Below, piece by piece: positions 1 through 5,664 of a stretch of 5,754 nucleotides of DNA. The notes beneath the pieces are model-generated. The model did not search any database, had not been told where the DNA came from, and saw only the letters and a program-made list of their open reading frames with translations. This stretch comes from Pseudomonadota bacterium (GTDB lineage: Bacteria; Pseudomonadota; Gammaproteobacteria; UBA5335): assembly GCA_021783685.1 (NCBI GenBank), contig JAJXTQ010000144.1, positions 1-5,754 on the forward strand, given 5' to 3'. The first letter of the stretch is position 1; every line of letters begins with the position of its first letter. A program made the translations under genes and the position numbers.

Positions 1-17
1 TGAAGGAACCAGGCCGC

Positions 18-668
18 ATGCCCGCGAACGCACTTACCGCCCCGCCCCGCGCCGTTCTGGCAACCGCCCTGGCCGGGCTGGCGGGACTCGCCGCGCTGAC
101 TTTCGCCGTGACGCAAGGCGGCACACTGGCCTTCGACCGGGCGACGCTGGAGGCCTTCGCCGCGCTGCGAACGCCGGGCGCCGATACCTTCTTCCGGGTG
201 GTGACCTGGCTGGGCTCCAGCTGGCTCCTGGCACCGGCGGCAATCCTCATCGCGGCGGCTTTGGTCGCGCGCCGGGAACAGCGGGCCGCAGCGCTGCTCG
301 TGCTGACCTATTTCGGCGCGTCGCTTACGACTTGGCTGCTCAAGTCGGCCATCGGCCGCGAACGTCCGGCCTTGGTGCCGCTGGTGGAAATCGCGGCGTG
401 GGATTTGTCCTTTCCCAGCAGCCATGCCACCCACGCCGCCGCTTTCGCCTTGGGGCTGTGGCTGCTCGCGGCACGCTTCAGGCCGCACTGGCGGGCGGCG
501 TCCGGCGTTCTGCTTGCCGGCATGGTACTGCTGGTGGCGGTATCCCGGCTCTATCTCCAGGTGCACTGGCCCAGCGACGTGGCGGCCGGCCTCCTGGTGG
601 CCGGGATCTGGGCCGGACTGGCGTTCGCCGCCACGGGCAGAAACCTGACAAACGAGGAGAAGTCATGA
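18..668 (+). CDS. PAP2-family membrane lipid phosphatase
   Basis: This 216-residue integral membrane protein belongs to the PAP2 (type 2 phosphatidic acid phosphatase) superfamily, which removes phosphate from lipid phosphates such as phosphatidate or undecaprenyl pyrophosphate. All three signature motifs are present: KX6RP at K109-P117, a PSSH variant of PSGH at 133-136, and SRX5HX3D at 176-187, giving the catalytic histidines H136 and H183 and the supporting D187. About six hydrophobic segments are visible (near 12-33, 69-85, 92-108, 138-152, 162-178 and 190-206). The ATG at 18 follows an AAGGA at 3-7. The stop overlaps the start of the DgkA-family kinase gene as ATGA, so the two are probably translationally coupled. 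The substrate cannot be told from sequence; undecaprenyl pyrophosphate, phosphatidate or phosphatidylglycerophosphate are all possible. The family call is secure, the substrate is not. Confidence 0.93.
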   Translation: MPANALTAPPRAVLATALAGLAGLAALTFAVTQGGTLAFDRATLEAFAALRTPGADTFFRVVTWLGSSWLLAPAAILIAAALVARREQRAAALLVLTYFGASLTTWLLKSAIGRERPALVPLVEIAAWDLSFPSSHATHAAAFALGLWLLAARFRPHWRAASGVLLAGMVLLVAVSRLYLQVHWPSDVAAGLLVAGIWAGLAFAATGRNLTNEEKS

Positions 669-1081
669 GAAACAAGTTTCTCGGCACCGGCGAGCCGGGC
701 TACCGACCGCTGCGCAAGCTCGCCGTCATCGCCGCCGGCCTGCGTTATGCCGTGCTGCACGACTTCAGCGTGATGTACAAGGTGGTGTTGTCGGCGGGCG
801 TGCTGCTCGTCGCACTGTGGCTGCGCGACTGGGTGGACGCGGCGGTGATCCTGCTGGCCACCGGCCTGGTGGTGGCGGCGGAACTGTTCAACACCGCCAT
901 CGAAGCCTTGTGCGATTTCGTCGAGACCCGCCACAACGAGAAGATCGGCATCATCAAGGACATCGCCGCCGCCGCGACCGGCATGGTCATCCTGGCCTGG
1001 TGGATCGTGCTGGCGCTGGAAGCCATCCGCCTCTGGCCGCGCCTGATGGCCGCCTTGCAGGGAATGCAGCATGCGTCCTGA
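665..1081 (+). CDS. dgkA: DgkA-family membrane lipid kinase (diacylglycerol or undecaprenol kinase)
   Basis: This 138-residue protein has the DgkA fold: three predicted membrane helices (about 41-56, 58-74, 101-122) and a short amphipathic N-terminus. The family phosphorylates diacylglycerol (E. coli type) or undecaprenol (Gram-positive type) with ATP at the inner membrane. The core ELFNTAIE at 73-80, D84, HN at 90-91 and KD at 98-99 matches E. coli E69, E76, D80 and K94-D95 with identical spacing. Aligning from the GLR at 25-27 places D33 at the E. coli E28 metal-ligand position and K39 at E34, so the N-terminal acidic pair is altered. The start at 665 is chosen because GAGGAG at 654-659 lies 5 bases upstream and it makes an ATGA overlap with the PAP2 stop; the same frame stays open far upstream only because of high GC. 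It is slightly longer than E. coli DgkA (about 122 residues). The family is clear; the lipid substrate is open. Confidence 0.92.
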   Translation: MRNKFLGTGEPGYRPLRKLAVIAAGLRYAVLHDFSVMYKVVLSAGVLLVALWLRDWVDAAVILLATGLVVAAELFNTAIEALCDFVETRHNEKIGIIKDIAAAATGMVILAWWIVLALEAIRLWPRLMAALQGMQHAS

Positions 1082-1934
1082 CCGCGGCGCCGCGCGCCAT
1101 CCCTACGCGGAGCGGGAAATCGCCCTGCTCACCCAGCATGGCAAGGAGCGGGTGATCGCGCCCGCGCTGGATGCCGCCCTGGGCTGCCGGGTGCGGCGCG
1201 TGGGCGGCTTCGACACCGACCAGCTGGGCACCTTCACGCGCGACATCCCGCGCGCCGGCACCCAACTGGATGCCGCCCGCAAGAAGGCGCGCATCGGCAT
1301 GGAGATCGCCAGCCTGCCGGTGGGGCTGGCGAGCGAGGGCGCCTTCGGACCCGACCCCTTCCTGGGCGCCCTGCCGTGGAACACCGAGCTCGTCCTGCTG
1401 GTGGACGACCTCCATGGCATCGAGGTCGTGGGCATGGCTCAGCAGGCCACCCGCTTCGCCCATCGGCTCACCGGCGACTGGGAGGCGGCGCGGCGCTTCG
1501 CCGAGGAGGCGGGGTTTCCGGCGCACCATCTGGTCGTCCGCCCGGCGCACCAGGACGACGCGCGCATCGATAAGGGCATCGGCGACTGGGCCGCGTTCCA
1601 AGCCGCCTTCGCGCGCGCGGTGCGTTACGCGGACAACGGTCTGGCGTTCATCGAACATGACGTGCGCGCCCATGTCCATCCCACGCGCCGCGAAACCATC
1701 CGCCTGGCGGCGGAGAACCTGCGCGACAAGTTGCTGTCTCTCTGCCCGGACTGCGGCGCGCCGGGGTTCTGGCTGGTGGAGCACATCCCCGGCCTGCCCT
1801 GCGCCGACTGTGGCGTGCCCACCCGCGAGGCCCGCGCCGAGGTCCGGGGCTGCCTGAAATGCGCGCATCGCGAGACGCGCGAGTTCGCCGGGATATCCGC
1901 GGACCCGGGCCGATGCGACGACTGCAACCCTTGA
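1071..1934 (+). CDS. DUF6671-like protein with C-terminal CxxC zinc ribbons
   Basis: This 287-residue soluble protein has no signal peptide or membrane segment. It looks like the DUF6671 family, recognised from memory by its conserved blocks: HGKE at 23-26 followed by VIAP, a G-FDTDQLGTF block at 46-55, and SEGAFGPDP at 88-96. The function of this family is not established. The N-terminal two thirds is rich in conserved acidic and histidine residues (H23, D48, D50, E89, D95, H196, D197, H201, H203), compatible with a metal-dependent or nucleotide-binding enzyme, but that is inference. The C-terminus holds four CxxC pairs (225/228, 244/247, 261/264, 282/285), enough for two zinc ribbons. The ATG at 1071 overlaps the kinase gene by 11 bases and has CAGGGA at 1058-1063 with a 7-base spacer, so translation is probably coupled. 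No frameshift or truncation is seen. Confidence 0.8.
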   Translation: MRPDRGAARHPYAEREIALLTQHGKERVIAPALDAALGCRVRRVGGFDTDQLGTFTRDIPRAGTQLDAARKKARIGMEIASLPVGLASEGAFGPDPFLGALPWNTELVLLVDDLHGIEVVGMAQQATRFAHRLTGDWEAARRFAEEAGFPAHHLVVRPAHQDDARIDKGIGDWAAFQAAFARAVRYADNGLAFIEHDVRAHVHPTRRETIRLAAENLRDKLLSLCPDCGAPGFWLVEHIPGLPCADCGVPTREARAEVRGCLKCAHRETREFAGISADPGRCDDCNP

Positions 1935-1952
1935 ATTAGAGACTCACGCGAC

Positions 1953-2915
1953 ATGATCCAATACTTCATTCAGGACGGCGCGAACTTACGGCAGTCCGCC
2001 GCGAAATCCCCGACCGACTTGCGCGCGCCGGAGATTTTCTGGATCGACGCGGTCACGCCCGACGGGCAGGAGATGGCCTGGCTGCGGGAGGTTTTCGGCA
2101 TCGACACGGAGGCGGTTGAGCAGGAAGCCGACATCGAGTCCAGCGCCCGCGCCTACGAGGAGAATGGGGCGATCTACCTGCGCTCGGACTTCCTCTGCGA
2201 CCGTCAGCAGGCGTGCGGCGTGGTGCCGGTCAAGCTGGTCCTCACGGGCGAGCGGCTGATCAGCCTGCACGACGAGGACGTGCCTATCCTGCGTTTGCTG
2301 CGCCTGCGTCTGCGCAACCGGCCGGTCCCGGAGGGCGGTGCCGTGAGCCTTTTGGCCGACATCTATGCCCTGGACGTGGAGCACTCGGCGGACGCGCTGG
2401 AGAACATCCATGCCGAGTTGAAGGACATCAGCGCCCGGGCGCTGGCCGAGCGGCGCGGCAGCGACGAGGAGGCGGCCGAGTTCATCACCAGGCTGGCGAT
2501 CCAGGAAGAGCGCAACGGCACCCTCCGTCGCAACCTCCTGGACACCCGGCGCGCCTTGTCCTACCTGGCGAGGGAGCGGCATCTCAACAAGGGGCAAACC
2601 CGGATCGTGCAACAAATCTTGCGTGATATCGAATCCCTGGATGGCCACACCGCCTTCATCTTCGACAAGATCAATTTCCTCATGGATGCCATCGTCGGCT
2701 TTATCAACATCAACCAGAACAAGGTGGTGAAGATCTTTTCCGTGGCCGCCGTGGCCATGCTGCCGCCCACCCTCATCGCCAGCATTTACGGCATGAATTT
2801 CGAGTATATGCCCGAGCTGGCGCAGACCTGGGGCTACCCCATGTCGCTGGGACTGATGGTGGTGAGCGTGGTCGTCCCATTCTGGTATTTCCGGCGCAAG
2901 GGGTGGCTGAAATGA
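1953..2915 (+). CDS. corA: CorA magnesium/cobalt channel
   Basis: This 320-residue protein is a CorA-type (2-TM-GxN family) divalent cation channel, a homopentamer of the inner membrane that takes up Mg2+ and can carry Co2+ or Ni2+. The family signature YGMN is at 279-282, at the end of the first of two C-terminal membrane helices (about 258-280), followed by the periplasmic loop with MPEL at 286-289 and a second helix (about 295-315). The tail FRRKGWLK is basic, as expected for the cytoplasmic C-terminus. The long N-terminal part (1-250) is the charged cytoplasmic domain with extended helices. Length and the MPEL loop match E. coli CorA (316 residues) better than ZntB. The start at 1953 is 18 bases after the DUF6671 stop, with only a weak purine-rich site (GAGA) upstream. 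It could move Zn2+ or other ions, since specificity in this family is not fixed by GMN alone. Confidence 0.93.
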   Translation: MIQYFIQDGANLRQSAAKSPTDLRAPEIFWIDAVTPDGQEMAWLREVFGIDTEAVEQEADIESSARAYEENGAIYLRSDFLCDRQQACGVVPVKLVLTGERLISLHDEDVPILRLLRLRLRNRPVPEGGAVSLLADIYALDVEHSADALENIHAELKDISARALAERRGSDEEAAEFITRLAIQEERNGTLRRNLLDTRRALSYLARERHLNKGQTRIVQQILRDIESLDGHTAFIFDKINFLMDAIVGFININQNKVVKIFSVAAVAMLPPTLIASIYGMNFEYMPELAQTWGYPMSLGLMVVSVVVPFWYFRRKGWLK

Positions 2916-2962
2916 GTGCTGCGTTCCATCACGATCCCCGCAACCCCTGAACGGAATCCGAC

Positions 2963-3385
2963 ATGCACTTCTCACCGCCACTACGCCTCCTGCCCGCTTT
3001 CGCCGCCGCGCTGTTGCTGACCCTGACGGGCTGCGGCAAGCCGCCGTATGAAAACGTCGACAACGTCGGCCTGCAAGGCCTGATCCAGCAAGGCGTGCCG
3101 GTCTACGACATCCGCCGCCCTGAAGAATGGCGGCAAACCGGCGTCGTCGAAGGCAGCCGGAAACTGACTTTCGTCGATGCGAGCGGACGGCCGAATCCGT
3201 CTTTCCTGGCCGATTTTTCCGCTCGCGTGGGAAAGAACGACCCGGTCGTGCTGATCTGCCGCACCGGCAACCGCACCGACGCGCTGGCGCGGGAACTGAT
3301 GGAAAAGCACGGCTATACCCGGGTCTACAACGTGAAGGACGGCATCGCGCGCTGGATCGGCGAAGGCCATCCGGTCGTTCAATGA
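2963..3385 (+). CDS. rhodanese-domain lipoprotein
   Basis: This 140-residue protein has a lipoprotein signal peptide (positive R8, hydrophobic 9-20) ending in the lipobox LTGC with the lipidated cysteine at C24. Glycine at +2 means no aspartate inner-membrane retention signal, so outer-membrane anchoring is plausible. The rest is a single rhodanese domain (about 30-138): VYDIRRPEEW at 47-56 is the usual substrate-side motif, and the active-site loop is CRTGNRT at 99-105 with C99 as the persulfide-carrying cysteine. Rhodanese domains move sulfane sulfur or act in cysteine redox chemistry; the in vivo partner is unknown here. The start has a weak CGGAA site at about 2952-2956. It lies 47 bases after corA and 11 bases before the VC0807-family gene, so it is probably cotranscribed. 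The fold and lipidation are confident; the physiological role is not. Confidence 0.9.
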   Translation: MHFSPPLRLLPAFAAALLLTLTGCGKPPYENVDNVGLQGLIQQGVPVYDIRRPEEWRQTGVVEGSRKLTFVDASGRPNPSFLADFSARVGKNDPVVLICRTGNRTDALARELMEKHGYTRVYNVKDGIARWIGEGHPVVQ

Positions 3386-3396
3386 AGGAGCCCGCC

Positions 3397-4092
3397 ATGC
3401 CCCCGAGCCCAACCCCAACCCGTTCTCCCTTGCTGGAAATCGGCGTCACCCTGCTCATCCCCTCGCTCATCCTCATACAGCTCTCCAAGCCGGAACAGCT
3501 GGGTGCGGCGGGCGCGCTGGTCTTGGCGCTGGCCTTCCCCATCGGCTGGGGCCTGCGCGAACTGGCAAAGAGCCGCGGGTTCGGCCTGTTCGCCGGACTG
3601 GGCGTGGCGAGCCTGCTGCTCACCGGCGGCATCGGCCTGCTGGAACTGGACGCGCGCTGGCTGGCGGTGAAGGAGGCGGCGATTCCCGCCGTACTGGGCC
3701 TCGTCGTCGCCGGCTCCGCGTTCACCAGGCGGCCCCTGGTGCGCGTGCTGCTCTACACGCCCATGCTGCTGGACACAGAAAGGATCGACGCGGCCCTGGC
3801 CGAGCGCGGCAACCAGGCCGCGTTCGCGGTTCGTCTGCGCGCCGCCACCTGGATGCTGGCCGGCTCGTTCGCCTTCTCGGCGGCGATGAACTACGCGCTC
3901 GCCACCTGGATCGTCACCAGCCCCGCCGGCTCCGCCGCCTTCAACGAGGAACTCGGGCGTTTGACCCTGTTGAGCTACCCCATGATCGCCCTGCCCGCCA
4001 CGCTGATGATGCTGGCGGTGCTCTATTACCTGGCCGGCGGCGTCAGGCGCCTGGCCGGGTTGGGCCTGGGTGACATGCTGCGCGGCAAATAG
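3397..4092 (+). CDS. VC0807-family multi-spanning membrane protein
   Basis: This 231-residue polytopic membrane protein resembles the VC0807 family, named after a Vibrio cholerae protein and without an established function. About six hydrophobic segments are visible (near 12-30, 36-54, 62-82, 95-110, 150-173, 192-213). Features that recall the family are EIGVTLLIPS near 14-23, AFPIGWGL near 46-53, LLTGGIGL near 74-81, VKEAAIP at 91-97, a GN at 138-139 and FNEELG at 182-187. The start is chosen at 3397 rather than the in-frame ATG at 3382: the AAGGAG at 3385-3390 sits 6 bases before 3397, and would fall inside the coding region of the 3382 version. That site directly follows the rhodanese stop codon, suggesting translational re-initiation. 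The molecular function is unknown; a transporter-like role is only a guess from topology. Confidence 0.82.
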   Translation: MPPSPTPTRSPLLEIGVTLLIPSLILIQLSKPEQLGAAGALVLALAFPIGWGLRELAKSRGFGLFAGLGVASLLLTGGIGLLELDARWLAVKEAAIPAVLGLVVAGSAFTRRPLVRVLLYTPMLLDTERIDAALAERGNQAAFAVRLRAATWMLAGSFAFSAAMNYALATWIVTSPAGSAAFNEELGRLTLLSYPMIALPATLMMLAVLYYLAGGVRRLAGLGLGDMLRGK

Positions 4093-4101
4093 GGCAACGC
4101 C

Positions 4102-4135
4102 ATGCGTCTCTTTTCCCCCCCTCTACACGCGCGCC
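4102..4135 (+). other. out-of-frame N-terminus of the YqaA-family gene
   Basis: Reading from the ATG at 4102 gives M-R-L-F-S, the expected opening of this family. An AGGGC at 4091-4095, 6 bases upstream, is the best ribosome binding site in the area, and 4102 lies 9 bases after the previous stop, matching the spacing of the neighbouring genes. After the C run the expected continuation P-L-Y-T-R-A-M-R-W is in the next frame. Unshifted, the 4102 frame runs on to 4620 as a 172-residue arginine- and alanine-rich sequence that resembles no membrane protein and looks like a GC-rich shadow frame. The inference rests on remembered family N-termini, so it should be confirmed by alignment. Confidence 0.6.
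4115..4121 (+). repeat. C7 homopolymer after T4 (TTTTCCCCCCC)
   Basis: Seven consecutive C residues follow four T residues, 13 bases after the probable start of the YqaA-family gene. It is the longest mononucleotide run noticed in the window. Runs like this are prone to length errors in sequencing and to slipped-strand changes in cells, and CCC-C is a known kind of site for +1 slipping by proline tRNA. A run of six would restore the reading frame from 4102. Confidence 0.75.
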
Positions 4136-4681
4136 ATGCGGTGGGCGCACCACCGCCACGCCCCCGTCTGGCTGGGGACGATGAGCTTTGCCGAATCGTC
4201 CTTCTTCCCGGTGCCGCCGGACGTGATGCTGGCGCCCATGTGCCTGGCGCGGCCGGAGCGCGCCTGGCGCTTTGCCCTGCTCACCACGCTCACCTCGGTG
4301 GCGGGCGGACTGGCGGGCTACGCCATCGGCTATTTCGCCTTCGAGGCCATCGAACCCTGGCTGCGAACGACGCAATACTGGGCGAGTTACCAGACCGCCG
4401 TGGCCTGGTTCGCGGACTACGGCTTCTGGGCCGTGTTCATCGCCGGTTTCTCGCCCATTCCCTACAAGGTCTTCACCATCGCCGCCGGGGCGCTGGCCAT
4501 GGCCCTGCCGCCGTTCACCCTGGCCTCGATCATCGGTCGCGGCGCACGTTTCTACCTGGTGGCCGGGCTGATGAAGTGGGGCGGCGCGCGCATGGAAGCC
4601 GCCCTGAAGCGCCATATTGATCGCCTCGGCTGGGCCACGGTGGCCCTGGTCGCGGCGGGCCTGCTGATTTTCCAAGGATGA
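4136..4681 (+). CDS. YqaA/DedA-family membrane protein (N-terminus probably displaced by a frameshift)
   Basis: The frame encodes 181 residues from the ATG at 4136 and is a YqaA/DedA-type (SNARE-associated, VTT-domain) inner membrane protein. Conserved blocks are SFAESSFFPVPPDVML at 17-32, GGLAGYAIGYF at 57-67 and FSPIPYKVFTIAAG at 105-118, with a GRGARFY block at 134-140 and a last hydrophobic segment at 165-180. DedA relatives are linked to lipid flipping and envelope homeostasis; this branch is little studied. The start is uncertain. No ribosome binding site precedes 4136; the frame also stays open back to a GTG at 4070 inside the previous gene. The family usually begins with a short M-x-L-F-S-x-L-Y type segment, and exactly that is encoded from 4102 but one base out of frame, the break lying in the C7 run at 4115-4121. 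The true gene is therefore probably 4102-4681 with one surplus C or a recoding event. Confidence 0.85.
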   Translation: MRWAHHRHAPVWLGTMSFAESSFFPVPPDVMLAPMCLARPERAWRFALLTTLTSVAGGLAGYAIGYFAFEAIEPWLRTTQYWASYQTAVAWFADYGFWAVFIAGFSPIPYKVFTIAAGALAMALPPFTLASIIGRGARFYLVAGLMKWGGARMEAALKRHIDRLGWATVALVAAGLLIFQG

Positions 4682-4695
4682 AAGGAACCCTCGAC

Positions 4696-5664
4696 ATGAA
4701 CCCCGAACAACAACGCGCCACCCTCACCCTGGCGCTCTTCGCCGCCTTCGCCGACGGCGAGAAACACGCCCGCGAACGCGAGGAGATCCGCCGTATTGCC
4801 GACACCCTCGCCGGCGAGGCGGGCGCGCCCGACCTGATGAAGCTCTATCAGGACGTGCTGCTGCGGCGCGCCAGCCTGGAGCGCGCCGCCAATCTGCTGA
4901 CCGAGGCGGAGCATCGCCAACTCGCCTACGAGATGGCGATGTGCGTGTGCGAGGTCGACGGCCGCGTGAGCGAGGCCGAAAAGGCTTTTCTCGATTCGCT
5001 CAAGAAACTGTTGTCGCTGGACGCGTCGAGGGCGGAGCTGATCGAGCGCGAGGCCGACGTCATTGTCGAACTGTCCGAAGCCGCTGCGCCTGCTACCGTC
5101 GCCGCCGCTGCTGCAACCGGTGCGGTGGTGGCGGCGCAGCCGAACGTGTCCGAGGCGGAGCTGGACAAGTCCATCCTCAACTACGCCCTGATGAACGGCG
5201 CGCTGGAACTGCTGCCGCAGTCGTGGGCGTCGATGGCCATCATCCCCTTGCAGATCAAGATGGTGTACGGCATCGGCAAGGCGCACGGGGTTCAGCTCGA
5301 CCAGGACCACATCAAGGAATTCATCGCCGCCGCCGGGGTGGGGCTCACCTCGCAATATCTCGAACAGTTTGGCCGCAAGTTGCTGGGCGGCCTGCTCGGC
5401 AAGGCCGCCGGCAAGACCTTCGGCAAGGTGGGCAGTGCTGCCACCGGCATGGCCTTCTCCTTTGCCACCACCTACGCGCTGGGGCAGCTCGCCAAGCGCT
5501 ATTACGCCGGCGGCCGGGTGATGAATACGGTGGTGCTTAAAGAAACGTTCCAGAACCTGCTCGGCCCCGCCAAGCAGATGCAAACGCAATACCTGCCGCA
5601 GATCCAGCAGCAGGCGGGCAACCTCGACATGGGCCGCGTCATGGCCATGGTGCGCGGGGCTTAA
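4696..5664 (+). CDS. TerB-like plus DUF697/YcjF-like fusion protein
   Basis: This 322-residue protein has two domains joined by an alanine-rich linker (about 129-148). Residues 8-108 resemble the helical TerB/TerB-like fold known from tellurite-resistance proteins and DjlA, with two copies of an acidic D-G-x(4-6)-E pattern: FADGE at 18-22 followed by acidic residues 27-30, and VDGRVSEAE at 87-95. Residues 157-270 resemble the DUF697/YcjF-like domain, with LNYALMNGALELLPQ at 161-175, two small-residue hydrophobic stretches (182-196, 208-220) and a glycine-rich segment near 228-258 that could associate with membranes. A short glutamine-rich tail follows (295-306). The start at 4696 is preferred over an ATG at 4678 because AAAGGAA at 4681-4687 lies 8 bases upstream, right after the YqaA stop. 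Tellurite resistance should not be assumed; the role is unknown, possibly envelope stress or membrane association. Confidence 0.85.
   Translation: MNPEQQRATLTLALFAAFADGEKHAREREEIRRIADTLAGEAGAPDLMKLYQDVLLRRASLERAANLLTEAEHRQLAYEMAMCVCEVDGRVSEAEKAFLDSLKKLLSLDASRAELIEREADVIVELSEAAAPATVAAAAATGAVVAAQPNVSEAELDKSILNYALMNGALELLPQSWASMAIIPLQIKMVYGIGKAHGVQLDQDHIKEFIAAAGVGLTSQYLEQFGRKLLGGLLGKAAGKTFGKVGSAATGMAFSFATTYALGQLAKRYYAGGRVMNTVVLKETFQNLLGPAKQMQTQYLPQIQQQAGNLDMGRVMAMVRGA

Noticed and set aside
332..664. N-terminal extension of the DgkA frame
   Set aside because: It overlaps the PAP2 gene in another frame and the extra residues resemble no DgkA; the ATG at 665 has a strong ribosome binding site and the expected family length.
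987..1868. 293-codon open frame on the minus strand opposite the DUF6671-like gene
   Set aside because: The plus-strand protein has conserved blocks and four CxxC pairs, whereas the antisense frame has low-complexity composition and no motifs.
1986..3725. 579-codon open frame on the minus strand across corA, the rhodanese gene and part of the VC0807-family gene
   Set aside because: It is antisense to three recognisable genes, shows no family motifs and is rich in R, G, A, P and H, as expected from an open antisense frame in GC-rich DNA.
4102..4620. 172-residue overlapping frame as a separate gene
   Set aside because: Only its first five residues look like protein-family sequence; the rest is an arginine-rich shadow of the YqaA-family frame.
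4552..5589. 345-codon open frame on the minus strand across the YqaA and TerB/DUF697 genes
   Set aside because: It is antisense to two well-supported genes and has no recognisable domain or start context; its length is explained by high GC at codon third positions.
4696..5664. Tellurite resistance or a phage-defence role from the TerB-like domain
   Set aside because: No other ter genes, nuclease, helicase or other defence-type partners are in the window; TerB-like folds occur in many unrelated envelope proteins.
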